Assembly (NCBI RefSeq): GCF_010389155.1
Contig: NC_057768.1
Span: 13,390,501 to 13,454,500 of the forward strand
Direction of reading: 5' to 3'
DNA: 64,000 nt
DNA from: Erigeron canadensis
Taxonomy: Eukaryota > Streptophyta > Magnoliopsida > Asterales > Asteraceae
Shown piece after piece: positions 1-9,586 of this stretch; position 1 is the first letter of the stretch; each line of letters starts with the position of its first letter. Below the pieces are notes generated by a model, which worked only from the letters and a program-made list of their open reading frames with translations, was not told where the DNA came from and made no database searches. A program made the translations under genes and the position numbers.

Positions 1-343
1 TATCTGTTGGGGTTCGATGTGATTTTCTTTTTGGAGATTTAGGTTTCTTTTTGGAGATTTTGGTTTAGTTGAGTTCTGAGAAGGGGGAGGTTTTGAGATG
101 AGACATTTTGGCAAAAAAAATAAAAAATATTAAGGCAGAGATTGTAAAAAAATAAATATGTAATGATGCCTAGGGAATCGTGCCAAAAAACGATGATCCC
201 TATTTAGGACGCCTCTGAAAACGCGTCATCTCCAACCGTAAATTTACTCGTAATGACCCTTTTTTATGACTTCTCACTTTGCGCGTCGTCTATTAGCGTG
301 GGTCATAAAAAGCGGGTCAAGGATAGCCCGGTTTCTAGTAGTG
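1..343. mobile_element. CACTA (En/Spm-type) transposon terminus
   Basis: Read on the minus strand from position 343, the sequence opens with CACTACTAGAAAC, the classic start of plant CACTA elements. The next 200 bases carry GC-rich subterminal motifs containing gcgtc and tgaccc in both orientations (around 210-235 and 255-315), as expected for transposase-binding subterminal repeats. Only this end is visible; the element continues left of the window. A 3-bp TSD would be tga at 344-346, but its partner is outside the window. No transposase coding is visible here. Confidence 0.6.
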
Positions 344-659
344 TGACAAGTGGCTTCACCTCACTGATGATGTGACTTATGAATTGGCAGCGAATGTGTG
401 CTTCATGACAAAGATCAAGAAGACTAGGAGAGTAGCTCGGTTTCTGGATACATGGAATCTACCTGTTTCTTTACTTGCATAATGCTTTGTAATTGTTGTT
501 CTGTTTCGATTCTGTAATTTGGGTGATATGTCACCCTGTTAATTTGGATATTGCACTGACTAGTGCTTGTTTGTAAAGTTGACTTGGATTTTCCCAAGTC
601 GCCTGTTCTTCATTTATTTTATTAATTCGAGCCAGGGGTGACGACCATTTACCGAAAAA
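344..659 (+). mobile_element. LINE (plant L1-like) 3' end, 5'-truncated
   Basis: A short open frame at about 366-482 encodes the extreme C-terminus of a plant LINE ORF2, a basic stretch with KIKKTRRVARFLDTWNLP followed by TAA. A 3' UTR of about 175 bases follows and ends in the motif aggggtgacgaccatttaccgaaaaa at 633-659. The same tail occurs at 14772-14797 after a second LINE fragment, which supports the assignment. The left side abuts the CACTA end, so the CACTA probably inserted into this LINE. The right side runs straight into Copia gag sequence, so the LINE landed in a gag remnant. I could not find a clear TSD. Confidence 0.6.
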
Positions 660-1326
660 GTATGGAAATACAAGGTTTTATCTTGCCTCAAGACTAAAAT
701 CATGTGAGGCCATTTGGTAGGCAAAATATCACAAAATTTCTCCAAAAGTATATCCTTGTCTTTCTCAACCCCAAGACCTCTTAACTGGTTTATAATACTC
801 ATAAATCTGGTGTAGGTACCAGCGAGAGACTCGTTGGGTAGTGCAAAAAATGACTCATACTTTTTATTTAAGGAGACTTTTCTGGTAACAATAGTATCAT
901 CACCTCCTTCGTACTGGTTCACTAGTTCATCCCACATGGTTTTAGCACTGTGAAATGATCCCTACACAACCATTTTTAGCCATACACAACACTGTATGCA
1001 TTATACAGTTGTACAGTACAATCATATAATGCATACATTGTTGTGTATGGCAAAAACATGTTGTGTAGGGATCACCTCCCTTTAGCACTGGGAAAAAGAA
1101 CTAGTGTGGGAATAAGAGTTTCTGGAATGGCCCCGAGGATCATATTTTTCAAAATTGTGTCAATATTGACAAGTCTTTTCTCCTCTTCAGACCAATGTTC
1201 CTCACTTTTTTCCCTTCCAGATCTAGATCCAGTTGGATCAAGAAGTGGGTTGAGAGGGCTACTAGGAATATAGGGTCCTTCATTTAAAATGTTAATCATA
1301 TTCCTCTCAATACCAGTAACGTGTAA
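660..1326 (-). pseudogene. Copia gag fragment, related to family A
   Basis: This minus-strand fragment matches the N-terminal half of the gag ORF at 44477-46063. Shared stretches include EKSEEHWS, KNMIL, IPTLVLFPSAK, MWDELV and KYESFFALPNES. It covers the gag_pre/UBN2-like region only and has no start codon, zinc knuckle or pol. It is split by a 130-bp MITE at 951-1080. Residue differences from the 45-kb copy show it comes from a related but diverged Copia lineage. Its left edge is cut by the LINE ending at 659. Confidence 0.85.
951..1080. mobile_element. MITE with about 50-bp terminal inverted repeats and 10-bp TSD
   Basis: The element is nearly all inverted repeat. The left arm carries tgatccctacacaac, gccatacacaaca and tgtatgcattata, and the right arm carries the reverse complements in mirrored order. 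It is flanked by a perfect direct repeat, tttagcactg, at 941-950 and 1081-1090. The uninterrupted gag at about 45610-45640 has only one copy of the corresponding bases, so this is a true target-site duplication. A 9-10 bp TSD suggests a Mutator-like origin. No coding capacity. Confidence 0.85.
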
Positions 1327-2480
1327 AATCAAAAAAAGTCAAAACTAGAAGATATCGAAATACGTTTTTTTCCATAATAGAATATATCGAAATACGTTTT
1401 TATTCAATAATAATGACGGTTTCAGTAATTATGACAGTTAAGTAACTATCACATCAATTAATTTATCCACTCAAACTTCAACAACTACTTCTTTATTTGT
1501 AACTTCTCAAGCATAAAAAAATAGCCCTAACGTTACATATACTAAGAAAACTGATTCTGAATTATTTACTGATTCCATATTTGAAAATCATTATAACTTA
1601 TACTGAAAACCTTTTTTTTTTCTTAATTAATCCCATTTATATATTTTAATAAAAACTATTATACGTATAATAAAGTGTACTTAAAAAAAAGTCAAAAAAC
1701 TAAAAAGATATCCAAATACGTTTTTTTTTTCCATAATAATGACGGTTTCAGTAATGATGAAGGTTAAGTAACCATCAAATCATCATACTGTACCCATTGA
1801 ACCTATTACTGTTAATTTTGTTTTTTTTACTTGTCTTTCATTTAATATATAAAAAATACTAAAAACCTTAAAAATTTTTATTTAAATTTATGTTATATAT
1901 ATAACACAACTATTTCAATAGTAACACACTAATATAGTAAAACAAATTAAAAAATATAACATACGATATAGACATACAAATATATAAAAAAATGAACGTC
2001 CATTAAATATTTTTTTTCTCATAAAATAAACAGTCCGAGAGGTCACTAACCATACTGATTATTCATATACACAGATTAAGTGTGTACTGACGTAAGTCAT
2101 GATGAATTTCAATTACCCATGATATTCCATCTGGTAATTTCATCAAAAAATTCTCAGTTTTTTTTACTGATTTCGCTTTATATATCAGTATAATATATAC
2201 TGAACCCAATTTTTTATATATATTTTATTAAATCCCATTTATGTATTTTGTATCACGAGGATTGTACCTATCATTATAGGTTGCGGAAAGAAGGTCAAAT
2301 AGTTAGAATATATCGAAGTACGTTTCTTTTTTAATCTTAATAATGACAGTTAAGTAATCAGAGGAGAAAGTAACCATCACATCAACTACAAATTGTAACA
2401 TTATTTTTTATTTGTAACTTCTCATGCATTTAATTTAAAAAATCTAAAAACTTTCAAAAATCATAATTATATAATAATAA
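1327..2480. repeat. Degenerate repeated block, three partial copies
   Basis: A module with atatcgaaatacgttttttt, cataataatgacggtttcagtaat and gttaagtaaccatcacatca recurs around 1350-1510, 1695-1790 and 2305-2420. It is followed each time by variants of ttatttgtaacttctcatgcat or by AT-rich spacer. Copies are diverged by substitutions and indels, so this is an old duplication or repeated insertion of one unclassified element. I see no ORF of note and no terminal repeats that define it. Confidence 0.5.
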
Positions 2481-2580
2481 AATAAAAAGGTACAAAAAAA
2501 ATACTACAAATTCCATGATCACCATCAACAATCATTCCATACGAAATATTATCATGCATCAATGAAACTAAAATTCCAAC

Positions 2581-2775
2581 TTATTTTTTAAAGATATGTG
2601 GATGGTTGTGTTTCAAGTTGCTCACGACAGCTTTTAGGTATATGAAGTCTACTTTAACTGAATGCAATTCTTCCTTGGTCTTTTGCAGCTCTTTCTTAAG
2701 GTTCTCCATTTCTTCATCGACAAGTGAACGCTGCATCTTCATGGTGTTAATAAGATCTTCACTTAATTGGTTTTC
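2581..2775 (-). CDS. Possible terminal exon encoding a coiled coil
   Basis: The minus strand shows a splice-acceptor-like TTGGACAG followed by 64 open codons and a TAA stop at 2581-2583. The peptide is strongly helical and charged, with heptad-like MENLKKELQKTKEELHSVK in the middle, and ends HPHIFKK. I do not recognise the protein. Coding appearance rests on the open frame, the acceptor and the coiled-coil composition. Upstream exons would lie above 2780 on the minus strand, but I could not pick them out. It could be a captured gene fragment or a chance ORF. Confidence 0.3.
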   Translation of the reverse strand, partial: ENQLSEDLINTMKMQRSLVDEEMENLKKELQKTKEELHSVKVDFIYLKAVVSNLKHNHPHIFKK

Positions 2776-3298
2776 CTGTCCAATGCAAAACGAAAAATGT
2801 TAAATATTCTGTAAATAAAACCAAAAAACAAATTAACAGATTTTGACCAAATACCATGATAATCAAGCAAACTTAAGAAGAAGACATATGGAAATGAAGA
2901 GATTTTATAAATGATTGACTCTACATATAATGGATATGAGTACCAAAAAAATAAAATGTAGCGTGTCTAGATACACGCAATTGATGTGATGGAAATTCAA
3001 CTGTCACTATTAAAAACGTAAATATAAAAGTAAAGTAAACTATAGTTAAAGGACTACATATGAAAATATATGATATTTTTTTCATTTATAAGGCGCGTGT
3101 GAGCGGTTGTAACTGACATGAATCAAATGCATATTTGACAGTTTCAAATTATATATAGGAACTCATATCACTTCTTAATCAATATAATCACACATGTATA
3201 TTTCTACATCAATAATATATAAATAATATATTTAACAAATAAAAGAGAAAAATTTACGTTCTGATCCTCTTAAGCCCAACTTTATTTTGAAGGCATTT
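2776..3298. other. AT-rich intergenic stretch, nothing recognised
   Basis: No ORF, terminal repeat or RNA gene is visible. Upstream exons of the 2581-2775 candidate might fall here but are not evident. Confidence 0.4.
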
Positions 3299-3664
3299 GT
3301 TGAGTCCCAATGTTAAATATAAATTTGGTGATGACAAATCTGATGTATAAACACTAAGAAATCATTTGGTTCTTGTAATCTGATCTGGGTCAGATTGAGC
3401 TGACAGAGCTTGCGATCTGTAATTGACCCAGATCATGCTTCATACTCTGTAACTGTTTATCTTATGGAAGCAAGTGTTGTTCAAGCTGCTTCAAATGGTT
3501 ATAGCATTTAGTCCAAGTCGAAGAGGAGGATTAAAGATAGAAGACCAAGTTGTTAGTGGAAGAAAACTTGGGATTAGCAGTCAGCTTGGGAACACTTAGA
3601 CAGATTTGTGCTTTGACAAATGGCCAATCTGTGTCTGACAATCAAGAAAGTGGAGCTGCCTAGA
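3299..3664 (+). mobile_element. Copia-type LTR fragment (tentative)
   Basis: The stretch begins near tgttgagtcccaatgtt and continues with atttggtgatgacaaa, an arrangement I associate with the 5' ends of SIRE-like Copia LTRs. There is no partner LTR, PBS or PPT with it, and it is cut on the right by Gypsy pol sequence. Classification is by general resemblance only. Confidence 0.3.
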
Positions 3665-3767
3665 GATATCTCAGTCTCATGTACATTTAATGTTGGTGAT
3701 CTGATGCTATACCTGGAGGATGATTATCTTGAGGACTTGAGGACAAGTCCAAATTTAAAGGGGGGGA
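3665..3767 (+). pseudogene. Gypsy pol C-terminal tail and polypurine tract
   Basis: The plus strand encodes the end of a Gypsy polyprotein with FNVGDLMLYLEDD and LEDLRTSP, a chromodomain-less tail seen in many plant Ty3 elements. It is followed by the polypurine run aaatttaaaggggggga ending at 3767, directly before the LTR that starts at 3768. An internal 3' end therefore lies upstream of this LTR while an internal 5' end lies downstream of it. Confidence 0.65.
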
Positions 3768-4803
3768 TGATACGAAATTACCCCTGAGTTGTCCTGAACT
3801 CAGCTCAGACTGAGTCAGCTTGGACTCAACTCAGGCCACGATGATGTTTCCCTCGATGGCACACTTTGGGAAGATGATTGGTGATCTTATTTGCCCCCTA
3901 TGATTCACCTTACTTAAGTGGGAAAACTGAAATGTGGGGGAAGTTTGAAGACCAGCTCGCGAATTCGTCCAATCTGGGTCAGCTTGGAAGAAGAGTCAGC
4001 TTGGGACGACCAGTCTGGGTCAGCTTGGGCAAAGTCACCTTGGAACTGAATCAGCTTGGGTTTTTCAAACACTTATCTATTTTAATGCTTTCAATAACTA
4101 GGTCAAGTCATGTGATTAGCACGTGTGTGTGCCTGTTCTAGATGATTCTGAATAAGGATAAGAATTCAGTTGTATGTTTTTGTCTTATTTTGGTGACACC
4201 TAATCGTGGAAGAAGAAAAAGACAAAGGAGGACCAGATAGAGAACCACAACTACCCTGCAGCTAAAAATTGTGTTCTTTATTCCTATTGGTTGATTTATA
4301 ACAGCCTTGTACTAGTTGTCTAGGGTAGAATATTCCTTGTCTCTTGTATTTCCTCTATAAATAGAGGCTGCCTTTTAATTTAAAAATCAGAGTGTGTTTA
4401 TGAAAAGTTTGATAGAGCTGAATTCTATTCATTTGAAAATCTTCTTTACCTTTATGGATCTTTGATCTTGCTGGTTTGAAGTGGTCCCTTTATCAGTAAT
4501 CTTGGTGGCTTTGCCTTTATAGATTATTGTGGTGAGATCTTACAAATCTTCATTACTTTTATCTGTATTTGTGGTGGCTTAACCTTTAGCAAGTATTAGA
4601 TTCTTATCTATCCTTGTTTATTTTATCTTGTTTTTCTTGTTTCAGTCCATTTTCATTGTTTTACTGTTGCTGTACTATTTATTCTTATAGTCAGCTTGAG
4701 TGTATTTTGTTATAAATTTCCAGAAAATCCTACAAAAATAGTTTTAAATTCCGTTGTGCTTGTATTTTGTGAGTTGACTTAGTTTAACCCTTAGTATTTC
4801 ACA
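3768..4803 (+). mobile_element. Gypsy LTR, element D1
   Basis: The LTR starts TGATACGAAATTACCC after a polypurine tract and ends ...TTTCACA just before a primer-binding site. It is about 1.04 kb, close to the 1.1-kb inverted relative at 9587-10692, with which it shares most of its length. A repeated gggtcagcttgg motif runs through about 3975-4060. It sits between a pol tail on the left and gag on the right, so it served as 3' LTR for one copy and 5' LTR for another, as expected after LTR-LTR recombination of tandem copies. Confidence 0.8.
4354..4364 (+). promoter_or_regulatory. Putative LTR TATA box
   Basis: ctataaataga lies about 590 bases into the D1 LTR and is conserved in the inverted D2 LTR near 10091-10105, fitting an LTR core promoter. 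Confidence 0.5.
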
Positions 4804-4809
4804 TTAGAT

Positions 4810-4822
4810 TGGTACCAAAGCC
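4810..4822 (+). other. Degenerate primer-binding site, D1
   Basis: TGGTACCAAAGCC begins 6 bases after the LTR. It approximates TGGTATCAGAGC, the complement of the initiator tRNA-Met 3' end; D2 has a form closer to consensus. Confidence 0.6.
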
Positions 4823-4901
4823 AGGTTCAAAAAGGTTTCATAATCTTCTGTCCTTGGGGTCATGTTGTTTGAGAGTTGTTCTGAGTTTCCTTTGTAAAAG
4901 T

Positions 4902-6911
4902 ATGGCTTTCAGAAGAAATATGACTTTGGAAGAAGCTCATAATCTTAGAAGGGATAGACAGATCGAAGCTTGTGTGGACATTCGAAGGTGCTTGCAAGTT
5001 GGCCATTCAGCTTGAGAAGCAGATAAAAAAGAAGTCAGCCTACAAGTCCATTCCTAAACCTGTTGTACCTGCTAAGAATCCTATCTTTAAAGAAGTTAAT
5101 GCTGGAAAAGAGAAGGTTGGAGAAGGGTCCAAGGAGCCTAAGAAGAGATGTTTCAAGTGTCATGGGTATGGACATTTCCAAGCTGAGTGTCTCAATCTGA
5201 GGGCTCTCACACTGAAAGAAGTTGAAGAACTGAAGGCTGAAGCTGAGTATGAAGATAAGTGTACTTATGATGAAGATCCTAGTGAAGAGGAGTTTGTTGA
5301 AGCTGATGTTGGTGACATGTTGGTAATTAGAAGAGGGAAAAATTTTCTAATGATGCTTCTGATAATAAAGCTCAGAGGGAAAAATTTTCCATTCAAGATG
5401 CACTATCAAAGGAAAGGTGTGCAGTCTGATTATTGATAGAGGAAGTTGTGCTAATGCTGCATCTACCTATATGTTGGACAAGCTGGGTCTGTCAACTACC
5501 AAGCACCCACACCCATATAAACTACCATGGCTCAGCCCGGGTAATGAGGTAAAAGTTAATCGCCAAGTAGTTATTCCTTTTTCTATTGGTGCTGTTTATT
5601 GAAATGAAGTTACCTGTGATGTTGTGCCTTTGGATGCTTGTCATTTACTGTTTGGTAGGCCTTGGTTATATGATAAGTATGTGTACCACAATGGCCACTT
5701 AAATGCTTACTCTTTGTTTATTAATGGGAAGAAAGTCACATTGACTTCTCTAAAACCCAATGAGATTACTAACACTGAATCAAGTAATAAGGCTCATAGA
5801 TCTTTATTTATGAGTCAAGCTGATGTTGAAAAGGAATTAGACAGTGGTACTTCTGTTTTGCTGTTACTTATGCTTGAAAATGGTGAAGATAAGGGATGTG
5901 AAGAAGTCCCTAGTGTAGTTAGACCTTAACTTGCTGAATTTGCTGATGTATTTCCAGTGGAATTACCTGCTGGTTTGCCACCTATTAGAGGGATTGAGCA
6001 TCAGATTGACCTGATCCTAGGGTCAATTCTTCCTAATAAAGCTGCTTATAGATGCTTCCCTAATGAGACTAATGAGTTACAAAACCAAGTAGATGAGCTG
6101 ATTGCTAAAGGCTATGTCCGAGCTAGCATGTGTGTTGATAGCAGGGCCATCAATAACATCACTATCAAGTATAGATATCCCATTCCTAGATTGGATGATA
6201 TGCTTGATGAGTTACATGGGTCTAGTGTATTTTCAAAGATAGATTTGAGAAGTGGCTACCATCAGATCAGAATGAAGGAAGGTGATGGGTGGAAGACAGC
6301 CTTTAAGATTAAAGGTGGGCTATTTGAATGGCTTGTCATGCCATTTGGATTCACTCTTTGAGCTTGAATGTGATGCTAGTGGTGTTGGTATTGGAGCTGT
6401 GTTGATACAAGATAGAAAACCAGTTGCTTACTTTAGTGAGAACCTGAATAGATCCAAGCTGAATTATAGTACTTATGATAAAGAGTTCTATGCCATTATT
6501 CGAGCTATTGATCATTGGTCTCACTACTTGAAACCAAATCAATTTGTTTTGTATTTTGACCATGAAGCTCTTAAGTATATTAATGGGCAACACACGCTGA
6601 ATCAAAGACATGCTAAGTGGGTTGAGTTTCTGCAGATGTATTCTTTTGCCTACAAGCATAAGACTTGTTCTTCTAATGTTGTTGCAGATGCTCTTTCAAG
6701 AAGACATTCTATGCTATCTATTTTGGAGTCTAGTATGAAATTGATCCAGATTTTGGCTCTATTATTTGTTCATCTCCAAATGAAACTAAAGGGCCTTAAG
6801 TTATTCAAGATGGATTTCTGTTCAAGAATGGTAAGTTGTGTATTCCAAATGGCTTTATCAGAGATTTGTTGATTAGAGAAGCACATGGAGGAGGCTTGGC
6901 TGGTCATTTTG
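4902..6911 (+). pseudogene. Ty3/Gypsy gag-pol, element D1, internally deleted
   Basis: Gag starts at 4902 (MAFRRNMTLEEAHNLRRDR) but loses its middle near 4968, jumping to the region before the zinc knuckle CFKCHGYGHFQAEC (about 5150). Protease follows at about 5420-5740; its active site reads IDRGS where D2 has IDGGS, and an in-frame TGA lies near 5600. RT covers about 5957-6358 with [13 protein letters not shown] but lacks about 20 residues before CVDSRAINN. At 6358 it breaks off at FGFTL and jumps to RNase H (CDASGVGIGAVL, DKEFYAI), removing the YxDD half of RT. Part of the integrase H2C2 finger follows, around HGGGLAGHFG, ending at 6911 against inverted gag sequence. The copy cannot be functional. 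Family is clear; the chromovirus clade is not assigned. Confidence 0.9.
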
Positions 6912-7261
6912 GCATTGTCATCAGATCTCTTACTAGGACCTTGAGACTCATCATCTCTTTCACCTACAACACGTTCTCTATTCAACCTTAAACCACCATC
7001 TTCTAATAGGTTAATAACTCTACCAAGTGTTTCTTGTAGATCTTCAATCTACCTATCCCTCCTAGCATTATGAGCTTCTTCTAGAGTCATATTTCTTCTA
7101 TAAGCCATTGATATTCAACAAATAACACCAACAATAACAGATTTAGACAAGCAAACCACAATCCCAACAGATCTAATCTGACCCAACAAACAAATAACAA
7201 AAACCTACGGATAAAAAGATTAAGAAACCTTTTTGGAAACCTGTCTCTGATACCAATCCCA
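6912..7261 (-). pseudogene. Gypsy gag N-terminus with PBS, element D3
   Basis: The minus strand reads a PBS-like TGGTATCAGAGACAGG near 7240-7257, a short leader, and a gag start at 7108 (MAYRRNMTLEEAHNARRDR) that is homologous to but distinct from D1 and D2. A TAG interrupts it right after that motif. The fragment stops at 6912, where it meets D1 pol in opposite orientation. There is no LTR upstream; LINE sequence abuts the PBS instead. It is a rearranged scrap of a third family member. Confidence 0.75.
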
Positions 7262-7466
7262 AGCCACAAGAAATCTCTCCACATTCAAGCTTCTTTTATA
7301 TTCGAACGTGATCATCTTGAGTCGAACATTTGACATAATCACATCAACTAATGTATCCACCGATCTAGATTCCTGTTTGAACAATCTAGCATTCCTTTCT
7401 TGCCAAATAAAATAAACTGTCGTAGCAAGACAAAGTTTATCAGCAACATTACGAACTGATCTCTAA
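7262..7466 (-). mobile_element. LINE ORF2 C-terminal fragment
   Basis: The minus strand encodes the zf-RVT-type C-terminus of a plant LINE, including ATTVYFIWQERNARLF and a basic segment. The motif VxF(I/L)WxERNxR is shared with the LINE at 14203-14797. The frame is open through the fragment. No 3' UTR follows; the fragment joins the D3 PBS directly. Confidence 0.65.
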
Positions 7467-7830
7467 CATATAAGTACAAGTAATGTGATTGAATGTCACA
7501 TTAGTTCACACATATGACATGCCGTAAGTGTGTGAAATAAAAACCAGAAACAAAACTAGCACTAATGGCCTACAAGAAGCTAGAGTACATGTAACAAAAA
7601 TATGAAAACATAACCGGTTGCACATCCAAGCTTCCAAACAATATGAGAAAACATCATTTAAAGCTAGCTATTAATTAAATGAATGGGCAATTTCCACAAT
7701 TCCATCAGATGCTTAACCTTTCCCGATTGTTTGAACTTCAGGACATTAGTTTCAATCTGACCGTGTTAATCACGAACTCTTTCAGCTGATTAGGGGTCCG
7801 CTCCTTTGCTCTTGGGAGGAGAATATCTAC
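7467..7830 (-). mobile_element. LINE 3' end fragment
   Basis: On the minus strand the first 150 bases encode a LINE C-terminal basic tail (FKQSGKVKHLMELWKLP, frameshifted relative to the preceding residues). A 3' UTR follows with ggcatgtcatatgtgtg and aatcacattacttgtactta, which matches the 3' UTR of the 14.2-kb LINE around 14700-14750. The conserved tail motif is missing, so the extreme 3' end is lost. It is fused to D2 gag-pol at about 7830, truncating that element. Confidence 0.6.
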
Positions 7831-7832
7831 AA

Positions 7833-9486
7833 TCAAGTCCCAACTTTTGTATCTTTACCATTTTCAAGCATAAGTAACAGCAAAACAGAAGTACCACTGT
7901 TTAATTCCTTTTCAACATCAGCTTGACTCATAAATCTTTTATCAGCCCTAGTACTTGAGTCAGTCTTAATAATCTCATTGGGTTTTAGAGAAGTCAGTGT
8001 GACTTTCTTCCCATTAATAAACAGAGAGTAAGTATTTAAGTGACCATTGTGGTACACATACTTATCATATAACCAAGGCCTACCGAACAGTAAATGACAA
8101 GCTTCCATAGGCACAACACCACAAGTAACTTCATCTTGATAGACAACACCAATAGAAAAAGGAATAACTACATGGCGATTAACTTTTCCCTCATTGCTTG
8201 GGCTGAGCCATTGTAGTTTGTATGGATGTGGGTACTTGGTAGTTGAGAGACCCAACTTGTCCACCATATAGGTAGATGCAGCATTGACGCAGCTTCCTCC
8301 ATCAATAATCAGACTGCACATTTCCTTTGATTGTACACCTTGAATGGAAAATGTTTTCCCTTTGAGCGTTTTCACCAGGAGCTTCATTAGCATGCATTGC
8401 TCTTCTAATTACCAACATGTCACCAACATCAGCTTCAACAAACTCTTCTTCACTAGGATCTTCATCATAAGTACACTTATCTTCATACTCAGCTTTAGCC
8501 TCCAGTTCTTCAACTTCTTTCAGTGTGAGAGCCCTTAGATTGGGACACTCAGCTTGGAAATGTCCATACCCATGACACTTGAAACATCTTTTCTTAGGCA
8601 CTTTGGACCCTTCTCCAACCTTCTCTTTTCCAGAGTTAACTTCTTTAAAGATAGGATTCTTGGCAGGTACAATAGGTTTAGGAAATGACTTTTAGGCGGA
8701 CCTCTTCTTTATTTGCCTTTCAAGCTGAATGGCTAGCTTGCACGCACCTTCAAACGTCCACACAGACTGCAATTCCATCTTCTCAACAATTAAGGAATTC
8801 AAACCACCCATGAATCTTGCAATAGTATGTTCTTCAGCTTCCTTTACCCCTTTTCTGATCTTAAGTTTTTTAAACTCCCTTATATACTCCACAACCTCCT
8901 TATTTCCTTGTTTCAAGCTGTTCATATGCATATACAGCTCTTGCTTATAAGCTTGGGGAAAAAACCGCTTCTACATAACCTCCTTTAGCTTTGACCAGGT
9001 CTTCACTTTGCTTTTACACTTATACACTCTTTCACCCTTCATGTTTTCATACCAAGCTGATGCATACTTAGTCAGCTTCATAACGGCAACCTTGAAACCT
9101 TTTTTGTCATCATACCCCTTAATTTCCATAATTCTGTCCATAATCTGAACCCATTCTAGGTAATCTTCTGGGTTAGAAGAACCAACAAAATCTGGTGGGT
9201 CTACCTTAATATCTTTAACATCAACCTTATGCCTCCTATGCCTCTTCCTAGGGTAACTAGAAGCACCAGACTCACTAGAGGATTTAGGAGTACTATCAGA
9301 TCCAAGACTAAGGTCTTGTGAACGAGAACCCCTTTAACTAACAGCAATATCTTCTCTATTTAACCTTACACCACCATCTTCTAACAGATTAACAACCCTT
9401 CCAAGCCGTTCTTGGATAGCTTCGATCTGTCTATCCCTTCTAAGATTATGAGCTTCTTCAAAAGTCATATTTCTTCTAAAAGCCAT
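7833..9486 (-). pseudogene. Ty3/Gypsy gag-protease, element D2, truncated
   Basis: Gag begins at 9486 on the minus strand (MAFRRNMTFEEAHNLRRDR) and continues through the retrotransposon gag domain (about 8700-9200, EYIREFKKLK and HTIARFMGGLNS). Next come zinc knuckle CFKCHGYGHFQAEC near 8590 and an aspartic protease region at 8300-7850 with active-site IDGGS and the LLFGRPWLYDKY segment. Several stops and frameshifts interrupt it, for example after DIAVS near 9336 and near 8697. It retains the gag middle that D1 lost. RT, RNase H and integrase are gone; the frame ends at a junction with a LINE 3' fragment. Confidence 0.9.
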
Positions 9487-9567
9487 CCTTTTACAAAGGA
9501 AACTTAGAACAACTTTCAAACAACGCAACCCCAAGGGACAAAAAGATTAAGAAACCTTTTTAAACAT

Positions 9568-9580
9568 GGCTCTGATACTA
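9568..9580 (-). other. Primer-binding site, D2
   Basis: On the minus strand TAGTATCAGAGCC follows the LTR end by 6 bases. It is complementary to the initiator tRNA-Met 3' end with one mismatch. Confidence 0.65.
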
Positions 9581-9586
9581 ATCTAA

